NCBI GenBank assembly: GCA_016292215.1
Contig: JAEFBB010000001.1
Span: 1 to 64,000 of the forward strand
From: Saccharofermentans sp.
GTDB lineage: Bacteria; Bacillota; Clostridia; Saccharofermentanales; Saccharofermentanaceae
DNA: 64,000 nt
Direction of reading: 5' to 3'
Numbering within the stretch: the stretch's first letter is position 1; each line of letters opens with the position of its first letter. The translations under genes were made by a program, and so were the position numbers. This document shows, in pieces, positions 60,674 to 64,000 of the stretch. Under the pieces are notes generated by a model that ran no database searches, was not told the origin of the DNA, and was given only the letters and a program-made list of their open reading frames with translations.

Positions 60674-61414
60674 TTAAGCCATTCCGGTTGCTTCGAAAAG
60701 CAGCTTTAATTCGCTGTCCGTAAGTGCTCTGAAAGACCCGCAACCGTCTAATCCTTCACTTACTTTTACACCTGCGAGCTCAATCCTTCGAAGCTCTAAT
60801 ACTTCTTTGTCGAAATGGGCAAATATTCTTCTTACTTCATGAGTCTTTCCTTCATGAAGTGTAAGCAATGCTCTGCCGGTACCGTCAGCAGTCTTATCTG
60901 CGGCTTTAAGCTCAGCAGGAGCTATCTGCTCTGCAAATCCTTTATCCCTTATGGTAAATCCTGAACGGATGGTCTTTATCTCGTCATCGGACCAGTCGGT
61001 CCCTCTGTATTCCGCAAGATAGATCTTTGGGACTTCGTATTTGGGAGACTGGAGGCGGTGCGATAATTCGCCGTCATTTGTGATTATGAGAAGCCCGGAT
61101 GTGTGATAGTCGAGCCTTCCGACGGGAGCAAGCTTTTTGGATTTGAGCTCGTTCGGGATATAGTCTGCAATGCAGGGAAGGCGCTTGTCTTCCATCGCGG
61201 TAAGTACGCCGTCGGGCTTATCGAAAAGGAAATACAGCTTGGTCTGGCAATTGATCTGCTGACCGTCAACTTCTATCGGATCATCTTCATTAACATGCAT
61301 GGAAGCGTCATTAACGACTGTGCCGTTAATGCTGACTTTGCCGTGCTGTATCAGTGCGCGGACCTGTGATCTGGTGCCTAAACCGCTGTTTGCGAGTAAT
61401 CTGTCAAGTCTCAT
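60674..61414 (-). CDS. rsuA: Ribosomal small-subunit pseudouridine synthase
   Basis: The 246-residue enzyme has an N-terminal S4 RNA-binding domain (MRLDRLLANSGLGTRSQVRA) and the RluB/RsuA catalytic motif GRLDYHTSGLLIITNDGEL with Asp near residue 102. It pseudouridylates rRNA, in RsuA at position 516 of 16S. The start lacks a ribosome site and a TATAAT lies 6 bases upstream, so the message may be leaderless. It is convergent with the J-like gene. Confidence 0.92.
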   Translation of the reverse strand: MRLDRLLANSGLGTRSQVRALIQHGKVSINGTVVNDASMHVNEDDPIEVDGQQINCQTKLYFLFDKPDGVLTAMEDKRLPCIADYIPNELKSKKLAPVGRLDYHTSGLLIITNDGELSHRLQSPKYEVPKIYLAEYRGTDWSDDEIKTIRSGFTIRDKGFAEQIAPAELKAADKTADGTGRALLTLHEGKTHEVRRIFAHFDKEVLELRRIELAGVKVSEGLDGCGSFRALTDSELKLLFEATGMA

Positions 61415-61420
61415 GAGATT

Positions 61421-61426
61421 ATTATA
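61421..61426 (-). promoter_or_regulatory. -10 of rsuA, giving a leaderless transcript
   Basis: TATAAT on the minus strand (61421-61426) ends 6 bases before the ATG at 61414. The -35 region is poor, so this is less certain than at 37615 and 38840. Confidence 0.5.
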
Positions 61427-61466
61427 ACTTATAGTTTATAATTGAAAGAGTCAGCGAGGTCTTTTA

Positions 61467-61805
61467 ATGGAAATAATCAATATCGAACAGGGACATCCTA
61501 CGGTCCAGCAGGCTATGGTAAAGCTCCAGAACGGCATCTACCGGGCGAGAGCTTCCGGCAAGCCTTTGGCTAAGATCGTTCACGGCTACGGGTCTTCGGG
61601 CACGGGCGGTGCGATCAAGCAGGCGATAGGTATTGAGCTCCGCAAATATATTTCCCGCCGCATGATCGTGGCTTATTGTCCCGGAGAAGACTTCGGACCG
61701 TTCTCTTCCGCAGGACGCGCGATCAGTGCGAAGCACCCCGAAGCATCGAGGGACCGCGACTGGGGACTTCAGAATGACGGTATCACGGTAATAATGTTTA
61801 AGTGA
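61467..61805 (+). CDS. Smr-domain protein
   Basis: A 112-residue protein that is essentially one Smr domain: TVQQAMVKLQNGIYRARASG and the HGYGSSGTGGAIKQAIGIEL signature (HGxG near residues 39-42). Smr domains nick or cleave nucleic acids, including RNA in ribosome-rescue MutS2. A stand-alone Smr protein may act on RNA or branched DNA. GAGG precedes the start. It is 27 bases from the UDG gene. Confidence 0.85.
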   Translation: MEIINIEQGHPTVQQAMVKLQNGIYRARASGKPLAKIVHGYGSSGTGGAIKQAIGIELRKYISRRMIVAYCPGEDFGPFSSAGRAISAKHPEASRDRDWGLQNDGITVIMFK

Positions 61806-61832
61806 TTTTTCGAAAAGGTTAAGGATAAAGAT

Positions 61833-62432
61833 ATGGCAGATGAGTTTGATATGAAGTGGGAGGCTTTCGAAGCCAAGTGCAAGGGCTGCAATAACTGCGG
61901 CTTAAGAGCAGGCTGCACCAATGTCGTGATCTACAGAGGCAGCCGCAAAGCACCCTTGATGATCATAGGCGAAGCACCCGGTGAGAACGAGGATATCCAG
62001 GGTCTGCCGTTCGTGGGAAGATCAGGTCAGCTCCTGCAAAATCTCCTGGGAAGCTACGGCTTTACGAGCAACGACTACCACATCTGCAATATTGCCAAGT
62101 GCCGTCCGCCCCAGAACAGGCGTCCTACTCCTGAAGAGATACATGCCTGCAAGCCGCTTCTTGCCGAGCAGTTTATGCTGGTAAGGCCTAAGGTGATCCT
62201 TTTGTGCGGCTCTACTGCTTACGAGGGATTCTTCGGTACAAAGCCCGTCATGCATGACGTGAGGGGAGTCTTCATCGAGAAGAACGGCTATTACATCATG
62301 ACCACATACCATCCCGCTTATGCCCTCCGCAATCCGGCCAACAAGATGCCGATCTATGAGGATATGGGCAAAGTCAGACAGAAACTGACCGAGATCGGAG
62401 CCATGCCGCCCCTGGAGGCCGTGACGGAATAA
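61833..62432 (+). CDS. Family 4 uracil-DNA glycosylase (4Fe-4S)
   Basis: The 199-residue enzyme has the cysteines for a 4Fe-4S cluster (CKGCNNCGL near residues 16-24, then Cys in AKCRPP and HACKPL), the active-site motif GEAPGENEDIQGLPFVGRSG and the second motif TYHPAYALRNP. It removes uracil from DNA as the first step of base-excision repair. AAGGTTAAGG precedes the start. A perfect hairpin CTTTTTGG/CCAAAAAG at 62435-62455 follows but lacks a T tract. Confidence 0.93.
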   Translation: MADEFDMKWEAFEAKCKGCNNCGLRAGCTNVVIYRGSRKAPLMIIGEAPGENEDIQGLPFVGRSGQLLQNLLGSYGFTSNDYHICNIAKCRPPQNRRPTPEEIHACKPLLAEQFMLVRPKVILLCGSTAYEGFFGTKPVMHDVRGVFIEKNGYYIMTTYHPAYALRNPANKMPIYEDMGKVRQKLTEIGAMPPLEAVTE

Positions 62433-62469
62433 GACTTTTTGGGCCTTCCAAAAAGAATTGCCAACTGTA

Positions 62470-62498
62470 TTGATTTTCAGAAATGGCTTTGCTATAAT
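62470..62498 (+). promoter_or_regulatory. tRNA-Gln promoter
   Basis: TTGATT (62470-62475), 17 bases, TATAAT (62493-62498), about 20 bases before the tRNA 5' end. Confidence 0.8.
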
Positions 62499-62518
62499 TC
62501 CTGAGTTGTAAAAAGCAT

Positions 62519-62592
62519 TGCCGAATTGTGTAACGGTAGCACACCGGTCTCTGACACCGTTTGTCAAGGTTCGAATCCTTGTTCGGCAGCCA
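62519..62592 (+). tRNA. tRNA-Gln (anticodon CTG)
   Basis: 74 bases fold into a full cloverleaf. The acceptor stem is TGCCGAA with TTCGGCA and the T arm contains GGTTCGAATCC. The anticodon loop CTCTGAC reads CTG, matching codon CAG. The discriminator G and an encoded CCA end it. The U1-A72 pair is typical of bacterial tRNA-Gln. The opening anticodon-stem pair is C-T. Confidence 0.95.
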
Positions 62593-62598
62593 AAAGTA

Positions 62599-62637
62599 AA
62601 ACCGCAGATAGCTTGTTAAAGCGTTTGCGGTTTTTTT
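62599..62637 (+). terminator. Terminator of tRNA-Gln
   Basis: AAACCGCA/TGCGGTTT (62599-62606 with 62626-62633), with an inner GCTT/AAGC pairing, followed by a T run. Confidence 0.85.
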
Positions 62638-62736
62638 ATTCCCCGACAAGAAAAATTGATATTCACCGCACAAGACTCAGGCGGCTTATTATTTGTGGTA
62701 TAAGTAATTATATTTTCTTCAAGGGGGTATATTTTT

Positions 62737-62967
62737 ATGCCGCACGTAGTCATTAAATGTTTTAAGGGACGCACTGAGGAAGTGAAGCAGAAGTGCGTTG
62801 ATAAGGTCGCTCAGGATGTAGCTGAGCTGATGGGGTGCGACCTTTCTTCTGTATCGGTATCCGTAAAAGAATTCGACAAGGAAGAATGGAAGCCTCAGGT
62901 ATGGGATAAAGAGATTGCGCCTGAGATGGATTCGCTTTACAAGAAACCCGGATATACATGTGATTAA
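62737..62967 (+). CDS. Tautomerase-family protein (4-oxalocrotonate tautomerase-like)
   Basis: A 76-residue protein starting MPHVVIKCFKGRTEEVKQKC; removal of the Met exposes Pro as the catalytic base, the family hallmark. The length is slightly above the usual 60-70 residues. It acts on enol-keto substrates; the physiological one is unknown. AAGGGGGT precedes the start. Confidence 0.88.
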   Translation: MPHVVIKCFKGRTEEVKQKCVDKVAQDVAELMGCDLSSVSVSVKEFDKEEWKPQVWDKEIAPEMDSLYKKPGYTCD

Positions 62968-63011
62968 TAATACTTTTATGTACCTATTTGGTAGGATTTG
63001 ATTTTTCGTGA

Positions 63012-63020
63012 TGTTATAAT
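63012..63020 (+). promoter_or_regulatory. Extended -10 promoter of the GH9-type lipoprotein
   Basis: TGT-TATAAT 38 bases before the ATG at 63059. Confidence 0.6.
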
Positions 63021-63058
63021 CCTTAACGGTTAACAAATCCTTTAGGGGGAGGTTAGTT

Positions 63059-64000
63059 ATGAAGAAAAAGATCGTGAGTATGGTCCTGGCATGTTCCATG
63101 ATCATCGGTGTGGCTTCCTGCAAGAAGGCTGACACGACGGAAGTCTCTGATTCTTCGGAATCATCTGAGATCACAGAGACCACAAAAGATCCGAATTCCA
63201 TCGTTGGCGAAAACCTGATGAAGAACGGTGATTTCTCTGATCCTGAGCTTTTATGGGGCACTTTTTTCGAGGGCGGAAGCGGTGAGCTTTTCATTAACGA
63301 CAAGCAGGAGCTTCAGTTCGACGCACAGAAGCTCGGCAGCGTTAACTGGGCAAACCAGGTCAATTATGACGGCTTCAGACTCTATCAGTCCTGCGTTTAT
63401 GAGATGCAGTTTGACGCATATGCGACCGTTGAGCGCGATGTCGAATACAGGATCCAGATCAACGGAAGCGACTATCATCCTTATAATATCGAGACTATCC
63501 ATCTGACGACTGAAGTACAGCATTTCGACTTCGTCTTCACGATGGAAGAAGAGACCGATCCGGCTCCCCGTCTTTGCTTAAATATGGGCTTCTTTGACGG
63601 ATATGAGGATATGGGCCCTCATTCTCTTATGTTCGATAACTTTGATCTGCAGTGCATCGACGATTCTGCTTATCTTGCAAGCAGCGGAAACGACACACCT
63701 ATGATCAACCTTAACCAGATCGGCTATTTCCCTGAAGCAGAGAAGGTAGCTGTCCTTAACGGCGATGCAATCGTTGATAAGGCTGCTGTTGTTGACGCGA
63801 AAACAGGAAGCACAGTATTCGAGGGCAATGTCGGTGCTGCATCACATAACGCTTCAACTGACAGAGACGAAGCAAGATTTGATTTCTCAAGCTTCACGAC
63901 TCCGGGTACTTATAAGATCGTAGCTAACGGCATTGAGTCGTACGAGTTTGCGATCGGCGAAGATATTTACGACGAAGCATTCAAGGCTACACTCCGCATG
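63059..64000 (+). CDS. GH9-type cellulase lipoprotein, N-terminal part (runs off the window)
   Basis: 314 codons are visible from the ATG at 63059 (GGGGGAGG upstream) to the window edge without a stop. A lipoprotein signal ends in VASC (lipidated C21), followed by an acidic Ser/Thr linker. Residues about 50-200 look like a CBM4/9-type carbohydrate-binding beta sandwich (LMKNGDFSDPELLWGTFFEG). Residues from about 217 match the CelD_N immunoglobulin-like domain that precedes GH9 catalytic domains (MINLNQIGYFPEAEKVAVLN). A GH9 endoglucanase domain is therefore expected downstream, but it is not in the window. Confidence 0.82.
   Translation, partial: MKKKIVSMVLACSMIIGVASCKKADTTEVSDSSESSEITETTKDPNSIVGENLMKNGDFSDPELLWGTFFEGGSGELFINDKQELQFDAQKLGSVNWANQVNYDGFRLYQSCVYEMQFDAYATVERDVEYRIQINGSDYHPYNIETIHLTTEVQHFDFVFTMEEETDPAPRLCLNMGFFDGYEDMGPHSLMFDNFDLQCIDDSAYLASSGNDTPMINLNQIGYFPEAEKVAVLNGDAIVDKAAVVDAKTGSTVFEGNVGAASHNASTDRDEARFDFSSFTTPGTYKIVANGIESYEFAIGEDIYDEAFKATLRM

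Noticed and set aside
1-64000. CRISPR arrays, insertion sequences, prophage or integrative elements
   Set aside because: No regular direct-repeat/spacer pattern, transposase, integrase or attachment-site duplication is visible anywhere in the window.

Overview
This window is chromosomal DNA from an anaerobic, plant-fibre-degrading member of the Clostridia (Firmicutes), probably a gut or rumen organism. The evidence is strong GGAGG-type ribosome sites, sigma-A promoters (many with an extended TGn -10), a CIRCE/HrcA box, GGDEF-rich signalling, lipoprotein glycan-binding proteins, a GH9 cellulase-type lipoprotein and a domain-permuted GH3 enzyme. A Saccharofermentans- or Lachnospiraceae-like source is a guess. 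No phage, transposase, integrase, CRISPR array or rRNA is seen. One tRNA-Gln (CTG) lies at 62519-62592.

Layout. 1-2400: a zinc-ribbon membrane protein, the remnant of a GGDEF domain and a GNAT gene. 2540-7505: a tight six-gene operon (ABC exporter, GNAT, HAD phosphatase, NUDIX, unknown, SPL-type radical SAM). 7656-8762: a 7TM sensor without an output domain. 8831-11813: a TetR-led operon with a twin operator in its promoter (TetR, GT1 glycosyltransferase, histidine phosphatase, DUF5680). 11898-16374: zinc ribbon, VWA protein, divergent adenylosuccinate-synthetase paralogue, then a membrane/alpha-beta-hydrolase fusion. 16462-21087: an XRE regulator, small unknowns, an NlpC/P60 lipoprotein and a PEBP lipoprotein. 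21232-24875: a membrane protein whose cytoplasmic tail carries six Cys-Ala repeats, overlapped by a radical SAM gene (candidate modification pair). 25132-33033: two intact and two decayed FecR-type surface proteins, a CHASE2 adenylate cyclase and an MBL-GAF-GGDEF protein (candidate envelope-sensing second-messenger system). 33146-36943: zinc ribbon, CIRCE-controlled Hsp20, and a glycerate kinase/2-hydroxyacid dehydrogenase operon. 37181-41543: YjbR, two GGDEF proteins that look leaderless, and a repeat lipoprotein. 41614-55603: a hexuronate locus. 55714-64000: NlpC/P60 protein, permuted GH3, J-like membrane protein, RsuA, Smr, uracil-DNA glycosylase, tRNA-Gln, tautomerase and the start of a GH9 lipoprotein.

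The hexuronate locus is metabolically complete: UxaC converts glucuronate to fructuronate, UxuB makes mannonate, UxuA makes 2-keto-3-deoxygluconate, KdgK phosphorylates it and KdgA splits it to pyruvate and glyceraldehyde 3-phosphate. A LplABC/YtcQP-type importer without its own ATPase, a YesL-like (DUF624) protein, a SASA-type acetylesterase and a GntR/FadR regulator accompany it, which fits uptake of acetylated, glucuronate-bearing oligosaccharides from xylan or similar polymers. A 15-bp motif of the form TACWAGTATACWAGT occurs both at the uxuA promoter and upstream of the importer and is the likely operator.

The most notable observations are the Cys-Ala-tail/radical SAM pair, the FecR/cyclase/diguanylate-cyclase cluster with its repeated surface module and decayed copies, the zinc-ribbon/VWA/PurA-like operon, and leaderless promoters on c-di-GMP genes.
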